From Tullyiplasma multilocale ATCC 49900 (GTDB taxonomy: Bacteria > Bacillota_I > Bacilli_A > Mycoplasmatales > Mycoplasmataceae): a stretch of 64,000 nucleotides of DNA. A program made the translations under genes and the position numbers. This document shows positions 30,112 to 41,336 of the stretch, piece by piece; the stretch's first letter is position 1; each line of letters opens with the position of its first letter. The stretch lies in NCBI RefSeq assembly GCF_000483165.1, contig NZ_AXXW01000005.1:1-64000 (forward strand), read 5' to 3'. The notes under the pieces were generated by a model, which saw only the letters and a list, made by a program, of their open reading frames with translations, ran no database searches and was not told the origin of the DNA.

Positions 30112-30537
30112 TTAAGCAATTTGTTCTTTACTGTCTTTATTCGAATGGTCATCAGTTGTATTTAATTTAATATTTCTGAATGAAAATAGAATAGCTATTA
30201 TAAACACAGTCAACGGTAGAATTATTAATAAATAAATATTTGCAACCATATCAATAGCTAGAGATGTTTTGGAAGATACACCACCAACTAATGAATTATA
30301 GAAATCCATATATTTATCTCAACTTATGATGATCTTACCCGCAGGACCCAAAAAGAACCCTTCTTCAATTCCATTTGGCATATTTACCGCTGCATTAATT
30401 AACTTTATCGCAACTATAATTAAAACAGATGCTACCAACAATGCTGTGAAGAAAAATATTCATAATTTTACATCCTTGATATTTTTAATTCGAAAGTTTT
30501 TTTGGTTTTCATTTATTTTATTTCTTTTCATATTCAT
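30112..30537 (-). CDS. Small two-helix membrane protein
   Basis: This 141-residue protein belongs to no recognised family. A basic N-terminal tail (~1-25) precedes the first membrane segment (~27-48, 'WIFFFTALLVASVLIIVAI'). An extracellular-type loop of ~50 residues carries 'GFFLGPAGKIIISWDKYMDFYNSLVGG'. A second segment (~95-120) leads to a charged tail (TTDDHSNKDSKEQIA). Two UGA Trp codons. AAGGATG lies before the ATG at 30537, with a second in-frame ATG two codons later. It follows the surface-protein cluster but has its own terminator. Confidence 0.75.
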
Positions 30538-30630
30538 CCTTCTTTTATTTATATTTAATATTAAAACCATTCTACTTTAATTTACACGCTCTTGTCAAGA
30601 TAAAAAAACATTTAAATAATTCCATAAAAA

Positions 30631-30650
30631 AACAAGGCTGATGCCTTGTT
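30631..30650 (-). terminator. Terminator of the ftsY-ylxM-ymdB operon
   Basis: AACAAGGC TGAT GCCTTGTT with an A run on the plus strand, 8-bp stem. Confidence 0.85.
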
Positions 30651-30693
30651 CATGTTGATTTTAAAATATTAGTCGTTAAATCTTTGTTATTAA

Positions 30694-31461
30694 TTATCTC
30701 TGTATTCTTTTAATTGCAGTTGCTCTATTAGATTCATTATCAATCGTAATGATTACTCCTTGAACAGTTCCAGCACCTGCAGCTGGTTCAAACCTCGCTG
30801 GTAAACCAGTTTTTTCACGATAAATAACTTGTTCTGGTTTTGCTCCAATTATTGAGTTTAAAACCCCAGTCATTCCTAGATCAGTTATGAAAGCTGTTCC
30901 CTTTGGTAAAATTCTTTCATCAGCTGTTTGAACGTGAGTATGTGTTCCAACAAATCCTGTAATTATTCCATCATAATTTCAAGCAAAAGCCATCTTTTCA
31001 GCTGTTGCTTCAGCATGGAAATCAACTAACAAAATGTCGTAATCTAATTCCATATCTAAGAAATTATCCATGGCTTCATATGGGTTATTTGCAGGATCCA
31101 TAAAGCTTGTTCCCATTAGGTTAACAACACATATTTTTTTGCCACCTTTATTAATGATTACATAACCTTTACCAGGCATATAAGCATTCATGTTCATGGG
31201 TCTTAACAAATCTGGTGTTTGATCAATATAATCTAAAACTGATTTATGTTTGAAGATGTGGTTACCACTAGTGATAACATCAACTCCATTTTTTTTGAAA
31301 AAATCATAGTGGTCCTTAATTATTGATTTACCATGAGTTGTATTTTCCCCATTCACAATAACTACATCAACCTGATTATTAATAACTAATTTTTTAATGT
31401 GATTTTCAAAGGCATCACGACCTGGTTTGGCATAAACATCACCAATCATCAAAACTTTCAT
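30694..31461 (-). CDS. ymdB: YmdB-type metallophosphoesterase
   Basis: This 255-residue calcineurin-like phosphoesterase belongs to the YmdB family (2',3'-cyclic nucleotide phosphodiesterase in Bacillus). All metal motifs are visible: 'MIGDVYAKPGRDAF' (Asp8), 'IVNGENTTHG' (~37-46), 'TSGNHIFKH' (~64-72), 'LLVDFHAEATAEK' (~145-157) and 'GFVGTHTHVQTAD' (~170-182). Two UGA Trp codons. Its ATG overlaps the ylxM stop by 1 nt (TAATG); with ftsY upstream they form one operon. Confidence 0.92.
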
Positions 31462-31784
31462 TATAGGTTTTGCTCCAATTTTTCTACAATTTTAATAACC
31501 TCTTCGTTATTAGAATTTTTATGTTCATCAATTATTTTTGTTAATTGTTCTCTTTTAGCTTTTAATGCTAATTTTTCTTCTAAATCATAAAGCGATTTAG
31601 TTGTTTTCGTAATCGAATCATGAATTGCTGCTTTAGAAATATTAAATTCATCAGCAATTTCTTGAAAAGATAAATCTTCATCAAAATACAATTCAAAATA
31701 TTCCGCTTGTTTCGGAGTCAATAAATTTTTATATAGATTAAACAATACGGAGATCTCCATTGTTTTTTCATATCCATTAGCCAT
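31461..31784 (-). CDS. ylxM: YlxM family DNA-binding protein (UPF0122)
   Basis: This 107-residue protein resembles sigma region 4: 'LLTPKQAEYFELYFDEDLSFQEIADEFNISKAAIHDSI' (~21-58) is the HTH. YlxM accompanies ffh or ftsY in Firmicutes and is thought to act with the signal recognition particle pathway. It lies 18 nt downstream of ftsY and overlaps ymdB. GGAGG precedes the ATG. Confidence 0.92.
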   Translation of the reverse strand: MANGYEKTMEISVLFNLYKNLLTPKQAEYFELYFDEDLSFQEIADEFNISKAAIHDSITKTTKSLYDLEEKLALKAKREQLTKIIDEHKNSNNEEVIKIVEKLEQNL

Positions 31785-31802
31785 TTTATTTCCTCCTTTA
31801 TT

Positions 31803-33128
31803 TTATTCAACTTCAGTCGTGTCTTCCATGAAACCAGCTGCTAGTCCATATACATATTGTTCTACATCAAATTCGATGATGTCATCAACTTGTTCACCAA
31901 TTCCCATTAATTTAACAGGGATATTCAATTGATCTTTAATTGCTAATGCAATTCCACCTTTACTTGTCCCATCCATCTTAGTTAAGACAATTCCAGTAAC
32001 TTTAGTAACTTCACTAAATGATTCTGCTTGTATTACCCCATTTTGACCCGTTGTAGCATCAATTACAAGCAATAACTCATGTGGAGCTGCTTTATCGAAT
32101 TTATGCACGATTTGGTGCATTTTTTCAAGTTCTTTCATTAAGTTAACTTTGTTTTGTAAACGACCTGCTGTATCAATTAATAATAGGTCATATCCTTCGG
32201 CTTGTGCTTTTTCAATTGCATCATAAACAACTGAAGCGGGATCTTGATTATTTTTCTTACCACGAATTAAATCTACAGAATTATCCAAACGAGTTGAAAC
32301 TCATTCTTCTAATTGTTCAACAGCACCAGCTCTAAATGTATCTCCAGCAGCAATCAAAACTTTCTTACCTTGTTCAGCATAATAGTTAGCAATTTTAGAC
32401 AATGAAGTAGTTTTACCAGTTCCATTAACTCCAACTACCATGAAGATATTCAGGCGTCCATCTACAAAGTTTAATTTGTAAGCTTTCTTATCTTTTTCAA
32501 CATATGCATCATATAACTCCTCAATTAGTAATTCTTTGATTTCATTAAAATCAGATGTTTTTCTAGCACGCTTTTGTAAAGCTGTAGAAATTTTAATAAC
32601 CATCTTCATCCCCATATCAGTCTTAATTAAAAGTTCTTCTAATTCCTCAAAGAAATCATCATCAGCTTCTTTATATTTTTTTGATAATTTCTTAATATCT
32701 TTTGAAAAATCCAAAGCTGACTTTAACATTACTTTTTCAGCTTTTTCTTTTTTAACAGCTTCTTTTTGTTTACGTTTTAACTCTTTTTGTTTTTGTTTAA
32801 TTTCTTTTTTAGTTGGGACAAATTTTTCTTCAACAACTTCAGAAATAGTTTCAATTTCTTCTGGTTGTTCTTCAAAAACTTCCAACTCTTCATTTTTTTG
32901 CTCAACTGGAGTTGGAGTGTCTAGGTGAACTGTTTGTCATACCGTTTCATCAAGTTGATCATCGAATGTTTTTTCGAAGTTTTCTTCTATCACTTCAGTA
33001 TCATTGACCATAATTTCATCAGCAATAACTTCAGGTTGTTCATCAATTATTTCTATTATTTCTTCTTTTATATTTTCAATAGCATCTTTTTTAGACACTT
33101 TATCTTTTAATTTAGATCAAAATCCCAT
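31803..33128 (-). CDS. ftsY: Signal recognition particle receptor FtsY
   Basis: 441 residues. The N-terminal ~130 residues form the acidic A domain (many Glu/Asp) followed by a Lys-rich helix. The NG domain covers ~145-441: '[17 protein letters not shown]' (G1), '[17 protein letters not shown]' (G2), '[12 protein letters not shown]' (G3), '[12 protein letters not shown]' (G4) and 'GIGEQVDD' (G5). It delivers SRP-bound ribosomes to the membrane. Three UGA Trp codons, including residue 4 (MGFW). The start at 33128 keeps the conserved short MGFW/F beginning. First gene of ftsY-ylxM-ymdB. Confidence 0.95.
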
Positions 33129-33208
33129 AATACTTTACCTCTAACTATATTTATAATTGTATCAATTCTTAATCAATAAAGGACACATCTTAGTATTAGA
33201 GTAACAAA

Positions 33209-33226
33209 AAAAGCCCTTAGGCTTTT
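33209..33226 (-). terminator. Terminator of the pst operon
   Basis: AAAAGCC CTTA GGCTTTT, a 7-bp stem overlapping the phoU stop codon, with a further A run on the plus strand. Confidence 0.83.
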
Positions 33227-33926
33227 AAATTGTCATTTCCATCATTTCTTCTTCAAGTTTTTCTTGAGTATCAATAACTTCTTCGAATTTACCAGTTCTA
33301 ATAAATGTCACAATTTCTTGTACATTAAATAAGTGATCTCCAGCTCTTTCTAAGTTTTTAACTTGTTTCATAGCTTCAGCAATTTCAACTGCTTCTTCAT
33401 GAGTTTCAGTTTTTCTGATTTGTTTGATCAAGTAATCGTAAACTGATTTAAATTCTTTATCCAGTTCATGTTCTAGATCTAAAACTGATTCTTTATTATC
33501 AACGGCATATTCAACGAATAGACGAGAAATAATATCTAACATATCAATTACAATTTGGAACATTTTAATAATTGAGTTGATGTATTTTTTTGTTGGTTTG
33601 TAATTTACAAAGAAACGACAAACGTTTTTTGAATAATCAGCAATTCTTTCAATTTCACGAGAAATTAAAATAGCCCCAACTGCTAAACGTAAGTCTTTAG
33701 CAACCATGTTTTGTTTTGCGATTTTTCATAATGCAGTAGAAGTGAACTCATTTTGCATATCATTAATAATACGGTCATGTTCAATAACCATAAGTGCTAA
33801 GTTAACATCTCCTGTTTTAACAACTTCGAATGTTTCAGCATATTGAATTTTTGTTTCTTCAATCATTTGTTCGATATCAGATTTAAGTTGTTGTAAATCT
33901 CTATCTAAAATTTTGTTGTATGACAT
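33225..33926 (-). CDS. phoU: Phosphate-specific transport regulator PhoU
   Basis: This 233-residue all-helical protein is made of two PhoU repeats (~15-100 and ~120-210) with metal-binding E/DxxxD patterns such as 'VIEHDRIINDM' and 'EIERIADYSKNV', 'NLERAGDHLFNV'. It couples the Pst transporter to phosphate status. One UGA Trp. The ribosome binding site is a run of eight G right after the pstB stop, unusual in such an AT-rich genome. Last gene of pstS-pstCA-pstB-phoU. Confidence 0.93.
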
Positions 33927-33931
33927 ATGTG

Positions 33932-33939
33932 CCCCCCCC
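33932..33939 (-). promoter_or_regulatory. G8 homopolymer Shine-Dalgarno between pstB and phoU
   Basis: On the minus strand the pstB stop TAG runs directly into eight G, followed by CACAT and the phoU ATG. The tract supplies the ribosome binding site; slipped-strand changes would alter SD strength and spacing of phoU. Confidence 0.65.
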
Positions 33940-34775
33940 TATCCATATCTTCCTGAGATGTAATCTTCAGTACGCTCATCTTTTGGATTTGTAAATAATT
34001 TTTTAGTTGTAGAATATTCAACTAACTCACCTTTTAAGAAGTAAGCTGTCATGTCACTAATTCTTGTAGCTTGTGCTAAAGAGTGAGTTACCATAACGAT
34101 AGTATATTCTTTTTTAAGTTCTAATACCAATTCTTCTACTTTTAAAGTAGCGATTGGATCAAGTGCTGATGTTGGTTCATCCATTAATAAAATTTTTGGA
34201 TGCATTGCGATTGCTCTAGCAATACATAGACGTTGTTGCTGACCCCCTGATAATCCAAGAGCTGGAGAAGACAACATATCTTTAACTTCTTCCCAAAGAG
34301 CTGCTTTTTTTAGAGAATCTTCAACTATTTGATCAAGAACATTAGTATCTTTAACCCCTTGTGATTTAGGACCATAAGCGACATTTTCATAAACACTCAA
34401 TGGGAATGGGTTAGCTTTTTGGAAAACCATTCCAACTTCAGTTCTAAGTTTTGCTACATCTACACCCGGATCATAAACATTCTTATCAAAAACGCTAATT
34501 TCTCCATCTACAACAGCTCCATCAACTAAATCATTCATTCTATTAATAGATCTCAGTAGTGTAGATTTACCACATCCAGAAGGACCAATAAATGTTGTTA
34601 TTGAGTTTTCTTTAATATTCATGTTGATATTAAATAAAGCTTGTTTTTTACCTTTGTTATAGTAGAAATCAAAATTATTTACTTTAATAACATCATCACG
34701 TTTTGATAAAGCAACTTTTTTCTTTTTCTCACCAGTTGTCGCAACAACTGTTAAATCTAAATCTTTAGTACTCAT
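33939..34775 (-). CDS. pstB: Phosphate ABC transporter ATPase
   Basis: 278 residues. '[21 protein letters not shown]' (Walker A, ~67-75), '[23 protein letters not shown]' (Q-loop, family-specific), '[16 protein letters not shown]' (signature), '[15 protein letters not shown]' (Walker B) and the H-loop '[10 protein letters not shown]' are all present. An N-terminal extension of ~28 residues is Lys-rich. The ATG overlaps the pstCA stop by 1 nt. UGG rather than UGA encodes Trp in 'AALWEEV'. Confidence 0.96.
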   Translation of the reverse strand: MSTKDLDLTVVATTGEKKKKVALSKRDDVIKVNNFDFYYNKGKKQALFNINMNIKENSITTFIGPSGCGKSTLLRSINRMNDLVDGAVVDGEISVFDKNVYDPGVDVAKLRTEVGMVFQKANPFPLSVYENVAYGPKSQGVKDTNVLDQIVEDSLKKAALWEEVKDMLSSPALGLSGGQQQRLCIARAIAMHPKILLMDEPTSALDPIATLKVEELVLELKKEYTIVMVTHSLAQATRISDMTAYFLKGELVEYSTTKKLFTNPKDERTEDYISGRYG

Positions 34776-36910
34776 TATTCAGATCCTCCTTTTTTAAGTC
34801 TTTTATATTCTTTTCGACGATTTCTTCATGCATTTCAATTCGCTTTTGTAGTTGATGGTTTCAATTTGTAACTTCATTTTGTTTTAAATTCAGTTAGCGC
34901 TTTCATTCTTTTTGTTCATCATTTTGCAAATTCAAACTCTTTAAAGTTTTGGAACATTTGTCTAATTCCATAGAACATCGGTGAACGTTTAGCCCCCATT
35001 ACGGCAGCTGATATTTTTCCAGATGTAAAGTTCAATGTCAATACCAAGATAATTGTTACCAATGACATTAGGTAGGCGATTGATTCTCCACGTCCAGGCC
35101 CAGCTTCACTGGCTAACATATATATTCCTGTTGTAAGAGTTGCCCCACTTGATAAGAACCCTTCTGTAGGCATTCTAATAGCAGTTCCTAAAGTTAGATA
35201 AACTGGAGCAGATTCCCCAATAATTCTTGCCATTGCTAAAATTGTTCCGGTAATAATACCTTCCATTGAGTTAGGTAGAACAATTTTGAATAAACGTTTA
35301 GTTTTACTCATTCCAAGTGCTGCTCCAGCTTCTCTATATGATTGAGGAACTGATGTTAAAGCATCTTCGAAGTTTGAAATAAGCATTGGAAGTATAACAA
35401 TAGTCATTGTTAGGGCTGCTGCTAAAATACTGAAAGGTAGTTTCATTCAAACAATAAATACTGATAATCCAAAGATACCAAATACAATTGATGGTGTTGA
35501 AGCTAATAAGTTAACTGAGAATCGTAAGACCTTAGTTACTTTTGAACCTTTTCTAGCATATTCAGATAGGTAAATTGCAGCTCCCAATGCTAAAGGAATT
35601 GCAAATACAAGTGTTGCGACAATTAACAATACTGTCGTGATTAATGCAGAGAATATACCACCTTGACCATTAATACCAATGAAAGCATCAGCATATTGTA
35701 ATCCACCAAGTCCCCTAAAGGCAACTACACCAATAATTCAGAATGTAAATGAAATAAACAAAGCTGTAGATATTCACATGCATGCTAAAAGAATTGATGA
35801 ATACATATTTTTAAAAATCTTATTATCAGATTTGTTATTAACCATTTGAACAAGATCATAAGATTCATATCTTACTTTTTCTTTTTTAGATTTAGCTTTT
35901 TCTTCTCCAGCTTTAAATCTTGCTTCTTCTCTTGTTGCTTTTCTAGTACGTTTTCAAGCATCATAGTTTGAAATAATTAGGATTGTAATGTTTATGATAA
36001 ATACCATCAAGAATAAGAATAATCCAATTGCATATAATGCCGCTTCATGGACATCACCTTTATTTTCAAGCATTTCAAGACCGATAGTTGCAGCCAACGT
36101 TCTAATTGAAGAGAATAAGAATCCTCCTAAACCTGAATCAGTTACAAAACCACCAGTTGAGTTACCAGCAATCATCATAATAGCCATAGTTTCACCAATC
36201 ACACGAGCCATACCCATGATAACTGCTGAAATAATTTTGGCTGATGCTGATTTTCTAATAATAGAGAAAGTTGTTTTCTCCTTAGATATCCCTAGCCCTA
36301 AAGAGGCGAAACGATATCCTTCCGGAACAGCTTGAACTGCATTATAACTTAATGAAACCATTGTTGGAACAGCCATAAATGCCATTGTTAACCCAGCTAC
36401 CATTAAGTTATCATTTGTTGGAGCACCCATTAATTTGAATAATGCTCCAACTTGTTCTCTGGCAAATAAACCAAATACTACTGACGGAATACCAGCCAAT
36501 AATTTAACAATTGTCATAACAACTTTTTGTTGTTTTTTAGACAAGTACTCTGAAATAAATAATGTCGAGAATATTGTCAATGGGATCGCAAATAACATTG
36601 CTACCATTAATAACATTAACGTCATTGCTATTATTAATCCGATACCATACTGTCCCTTTTCAGGATCTCAGTTTGGCTTAGTTATAAAATCTCAGAAAGT
36701 TGTATTTCCCTCATTGAATAATGGGATAGATTTTAAAATTACAAACCCGATTAAGATCAATAAGATTATCCCGACTATGAAAGTAAAGGCATAAATAATT
36801 GATTTAATAACTTGTCCACTTAAAGTAGTTTTAGCTTTTGGATTTTTAAGTTTCGTCGGATAAACTTTAAAGTTTTCTTCAGGACTTTTGTTTGCTTTAG
36901 TTTTAAACAT
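34775..36910 (-). CDS. Fused phosphate ABC transporter permease PstC-PstA
   Basis: One 711-residue frame joins two permeases. Residues ~1-320 are PstC-like, with six membrane segments and the EAA loop '[22 protein letters not shown]'. Residues ~380-660 are PstA-like, with six segments and the loop '[22 protein letters not shown]', followed by a basic cytoplasmic tail. A charged linker (~320-360, '[26 protein letters not shown]') connects them. There is no internal stop or SD at the junction; all breaks under the standard code are UGA Trp (about 15). Its stop overlaps pstB. Confidence 0.9.
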
Positions 36911-36943
36911 ATTCCTTTTCCTTTCTTATGTATGATTTGATCA

Positions 36944-38149
36944 TTACTTAATAACCTGCATTAATCCTTCATGCTTATAGAATTCTCCAGCTTTAGGATC
37001 TGTAGCCATTCAGAATAAGAATTTAGCAATAGCTTCAATATTTTTATTTTGTGCTTTGTAGATAGCTATAAATGGTCTAACCAATGGGTAATTATTTAAA
37101 TCATTAGTATTTTCAACACCTTCAATATCAGAAGTAGATTCCTTATTAACATCATATTGGTTAACACCATCATTAATAACTACAGCTTTTAAATCATTAA
37201 ATTTCTCTGCATCTTGAACGTATTCTGCATATGCCATAGATACATATCCAATTGAACCATTTGATCTTTGTATCTGTGAGAAAATAGAACCATTATTTCC
37301 GTAGGCATTTGCTGCTCTACCAGGTGTAATCCCCTCTTTTTCATTTGATTTTTTAGTAATTTTTTCAAATGAACTTCTAGTTCCTGAACCCGGAGTTGTT
37401 GTGTATGGATTTACCTTGATGTTTGCAACTTTTGGTAATGCTAATTTAAGTTTCGCAATTTCTGATTGTGAAACCGTTTTTGTAGATGGAATTTCTAATT
37501 TTTCAATTATCATCTCAGCTAAATGTCTTCATGTAATTAAATCATTTGGATTGTTTGGTTCATAAATTGCTTTTAACACATCAATTGAATCATCACTTAA
37601 AGTCGGCATAGCTCCACTAACGGCAGCTGTTTTGACTCCAAATTCGAAGTATTCAACAAAATCTTCGAAGTTTGTTCCTTCAATGTTGTAGATAAATACG
37701 ATAGAATCTTTTGCAAACTCAATGTGGTGAATATCTTCTTTATCTTCACTCATATTAGCCTTAATATAGTCTAAATACCCCTGTTCTGTTGCTTGAGTAC
37801 CATAAGCATTAAGACCATTCTCATTTACTTGAAAAAACTTTTCATTATCGTCATAAATATTATATTCATTAGAATCAAATGCTTGTTCATCAAATTCTTT
37901 TGAAATGAACCCTGCATTATAAACATCATTTTGGACATTCTTAACTCCAGCTCCAGATCCAGTTGAACTGTAGATGAAAGATTCTTTTTTCTCTTTTTTA
38001 TAATTATTAGTTAGTTGTTGTAATAAAGGATCTACTGATGCTGATCCTCCAATACTTAAAGAATTATTAGGTGCGGCGAAAGTTCATGCCCATAATCCAA
38101 TGATTGCACCCAAAAGGATTGCTACCACTAAAAATAGTTTTTTACTCAT
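36944..38149 (-). CDS. pstS: Phosphate-binding protein PstS
   Basis: 401 residues. Phosphate-contact motifs: 'GGSASVDPLLQQL' (~34-46), 'STGSGAGVKNVQND' (~63-76) and 'TTPGSGTRSSFEKI' (~248-261), the last with conserved Arg-Ser. The N-terminus (MSKKLFLVVAILLGAIIGLWAWTFAAP) is a signal anchor without a lipobox Cys, so the protein is probably held by an uncleaved membrane helix. Five UGA Trp codons. First gene of the pst operon; extended -10 promoter upstream. Confidence 0.92.
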
Positions 38150-38185
38150 TTTGTCGTCTCTCCTGACAGTATAAATACTTACTTA

Positions 38186-38194
38186 ATTATACCA
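38186..38194 (-). promoter_or_regulatory. Extended -10 promoter of the pst operon
   Basis: TGGTATAAT on the minus strand (TGn plus perfect TATAAT), 37 nt before the pstS start and just downstream of the smc terminator. No PhoB-box-like repeats were recognised. Confidence 0.65.
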
Positions 38195-38227
38195 AATTAA
38201 ACACAAAACTAGTCCTTTTTGACAAAA

Positions 38228-38248
38228 AAACCAAGCTAGGCTTGGTTT
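38228..38248 (-). terminator. Terminator of smc
   Basis: AAACCAAGC TAG GCTTGGTTT, a 9-bp stem that contains the smc stop codon. Confidence 0.87.
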
Positions 38249-41211
38249 TCTTTTATTGTTAATTCTTTAGCGTCAACAAGTTTAATTTTAACGATTTTTG
38301 TGATACCTTTTGTTTCCATAGTTACCCCAAATAATACGTCACAGTTCTCCATTGTTCCTTCACGGTGAGTAACAATAATGAATTGTGTATTTTCAGTAAA
38401 TTGTTTTACGTATCTTGCAAAACGTTCAACGTTAGCAGGATCTAATGGAGCTTCAGCTTCATCAAGAATTACTAATGGTAAAGGTCTTACTTTTAAGATT
38501 GAGAATAGTACTGATAATGCTACAAGTGATTTTTCTCCTCCAGATAGTAAGTTTAAGTTACTAATTTTTTTACCTGGTGGGTTAACTTGAATATCAATTC
38601 CAGTTTCTAAAATGTTATCTGGATCTGTATAAATTAATCTAGCAGTTCCTCCACCAAATAATTTTGCAAATGCTTCTGGTAATGCATCATTCACATCATC
38701 AACAACTTTTTTGAATTGTGTTTCCATTGCAATATCAATATCTGTAATAATATTTTGTAGTTTTTCAATTGCTTCACGAATATCTTTAACTTGAACTTCA
38801 AAGTAATCGTAACGTTCTTTTTCAGCTTTAAATTCTTCAATTGAATCCATATTGATGTTTCCAATTTCTTTTAATTCAGTCGCCAATGTAACGATTCTTT
38901 CACGAGCGTAAGCTTCATTTTCAATGACAGTTGTTTCCATCTCTAAAGCAGCTTCAGCAGTTAGACCATATCCTTCTGCTAAACGTTTTAATGACATCAT
39001 GAATCTTTCTTGAAGAACATTCAATTCTGAACTAGCTTTTGCATATTCGTCTTTTAAATCACTTAATTCGTTACGTTTTCCTGAGTTAAGTTCATTAATT
39101 TCTCTTTGACGATCTGCATGCTTATTACGTTCTGTTGAAAGTTGATTAATTCTAATTTGAATTTCATCTCTTTCATTTTCCAACTTAGCAATTTGTTTAG
39201 CAATTTTAATTGATTCAGATTCATTTGAATCGTCTTCTTGTTGCCCTAATAAATTTCTACCAGTTAGGATTCTATAATCTTCACTAAGTTCGTTTAATGC
39301 ATTTGTAAGTTGCTCAATGTTTAAGTTAGTGTTTCTGATATTTGCTTGAATATCATTTTGTTCATCACGTAATTTATCACGTTCAATTTTTACTTCATTT
39401 AATAATTTAGTTCTTTCAATTTCTTTAGCTTCTAATTGTTGGATAACTCTTTCAAAATCTTCAATTGTGTTTGCTTGTTTATTTTGTCCAGCAAAGATAT
39501 TTTGATTTTTAGTTTTACCCCCAACAATAGCTCCTTTAGGTAGGAATCTTTCCCCTTCTAAAGTAACGATGTTGAATTTGTAATTAATGTTTTGAGCAAG
39601 TTCTCTTGCTGAATCATATTTATCCATAACAATTACAGTACCTAAAGCATAATCTAAAGCTTTTTGATATTTTCCATCAATTGAAACTAAATCATTTGCA
39701 AATCCAACAAATCCTCTAGCTGATTCAATTGCAGATCTTTGAGGTCCTTGAATTGTAGAAGGGTTTAATGAATCAAGCGGTAAGAATGTTGCGCGTCCAG
39801 CGTTATTTTTCTTTAAGAATTCAACAGCACGTTTAACATCATTATTAGTTTTCATAACAACTGATTTCATTGAACCAGCAGCAACTACTGAAATAGCAGT
39901 TTGGAAATCTTCTTGAACATTTACTAAACTAATTAATGTTCCGATAACTCCACCAATTGTGTTACTGTGTTCAACAACAACAGCTCCACCATCATTGTAA
40001 GCCATAGCGCCCATTCCACGTTGGTTTTCAGCGTGTTCTTTTTGCATTTGAACTCTTGTGCTATTTCTTCTAATAGTTTCAATTTCATCATAAATGTTTG
40101 AATATTGACTTGCCACATAATCATATTTTTCGTTAATTTCAGTAATTTGATTTTTGTAACGGAAAACTTTATCTTTTTCACTTGATACAACAACACGTTT
40201 TTCATCAAAGGCTTTTTTAATTTGCCCTGCTTTAAATTCATCTTGATCTTTTGTATCTAATTTTGAAGTTTCTCTTGCATCAACTTCTTGTTTTTTAACT
40301 TTTAAATTAGCAATTCTTTGAACAATCTCTTGGAATTTATTATTTAATTGTTGAATTTCTTTTTCTGAGTTAGAAGTATCATTCATCATTCCATCGAATT
40401 CGTCTTGAGATAAGTTGATTTCATTTGAAAGATTTTTAATTTTTCCTTCTAATGTATTTTTATTAGCTCTTAATTCTTCAATACGAACTTTAATAGTTTT
40501 GATATCTTTAACTAAAATTGAAACTTCAATTTGTTGTAATTCTTCAATTTTTTCTTTGTAAAGTTCAGCTTTTTTAGCTTGTCTTTCCAAATTGGGTAAT
40601 CTTCTTGCAATCTCGTTTGATATATCTTCTACTCTCGCTAAATTTTCCATACCTTTCAGTAATTTTGAAAGTGTTTCACGTTTACGTTTTTTGTATTTAG
40701 CAACTCCAGCTGCTTCATCAAAAATATTACGACGATCTTCAGGTTTAGCTTCTGCAAAAGATGAAATAGTTCCTTGAGAAATAATTGCAATACTTGATTT
40801 AGTTAAACCTGTTTCTAAAGCGGCATCTTGAATATCTCTCAATTTAACTCTTTGTCCATTAATGTAGAATTCACTCTCACGAGTTTTCTTAACGAATTTA
40901 CGTGTGATTTCTACGATGTCAGTATCATAACCAGAAAAGATATCTTTTTGATTATTGAATACTAAAGTAACTTCAGCAAAATCAGCAGCTTTTTTATCAC
41001 TACTTCCACTGAAAACAATATCATCCATATTGGCACCACGTAATGACTTAGTTGATTGCTCTCCTAATGTTCATCTAATAGCATCAGTAATATTTGATTT
41101 ACCTGATCCGTTGGGACCAACTACCCCGATCATCTCGTGTGTGAAATCTAAAGTTGTTGGTTCTGCAAATGATTTGAAACCATAAGCTCTAATTTGTTTT
41201 AAAAATAACAT
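38236..41211 (-). CDS. smc: Chromosome segregation protein SMC
   Basis: 991 residues. The N-terminal ATPase half has 'GPNGSGKSNITDAIRW' (Walker A, ~32-40). Coiled coil 1 is followed by the hinge (~395-540, 'GGVIGTLISLVNVQEDFQTAISVVAAG' ... 'LPKGAIVGGKTKNQ'), coiled coil 2, and the C-terminal half with 'NLLSGGEKSLVALSVLF' (signature) and 'LPLVILDEAEAPLD' (Walker B). The length is shorter than the usual ~1180, through shortened arms. UGA Trp occurs once, in the N-terminal IRWTLGE. Monocistronic. Confidence 0.96.
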
Positions 41212-41336
41212 GTATATATCTCCTATAATTGCGTTTTACCATTTTTAATTATATCAAAATTCAAATAATTAAAGTTGGATATTTATCAATAAAAACCTTT
41301 CCATTAAGTGTAGAATAAAAAAGAAAAAGGAGTTAT

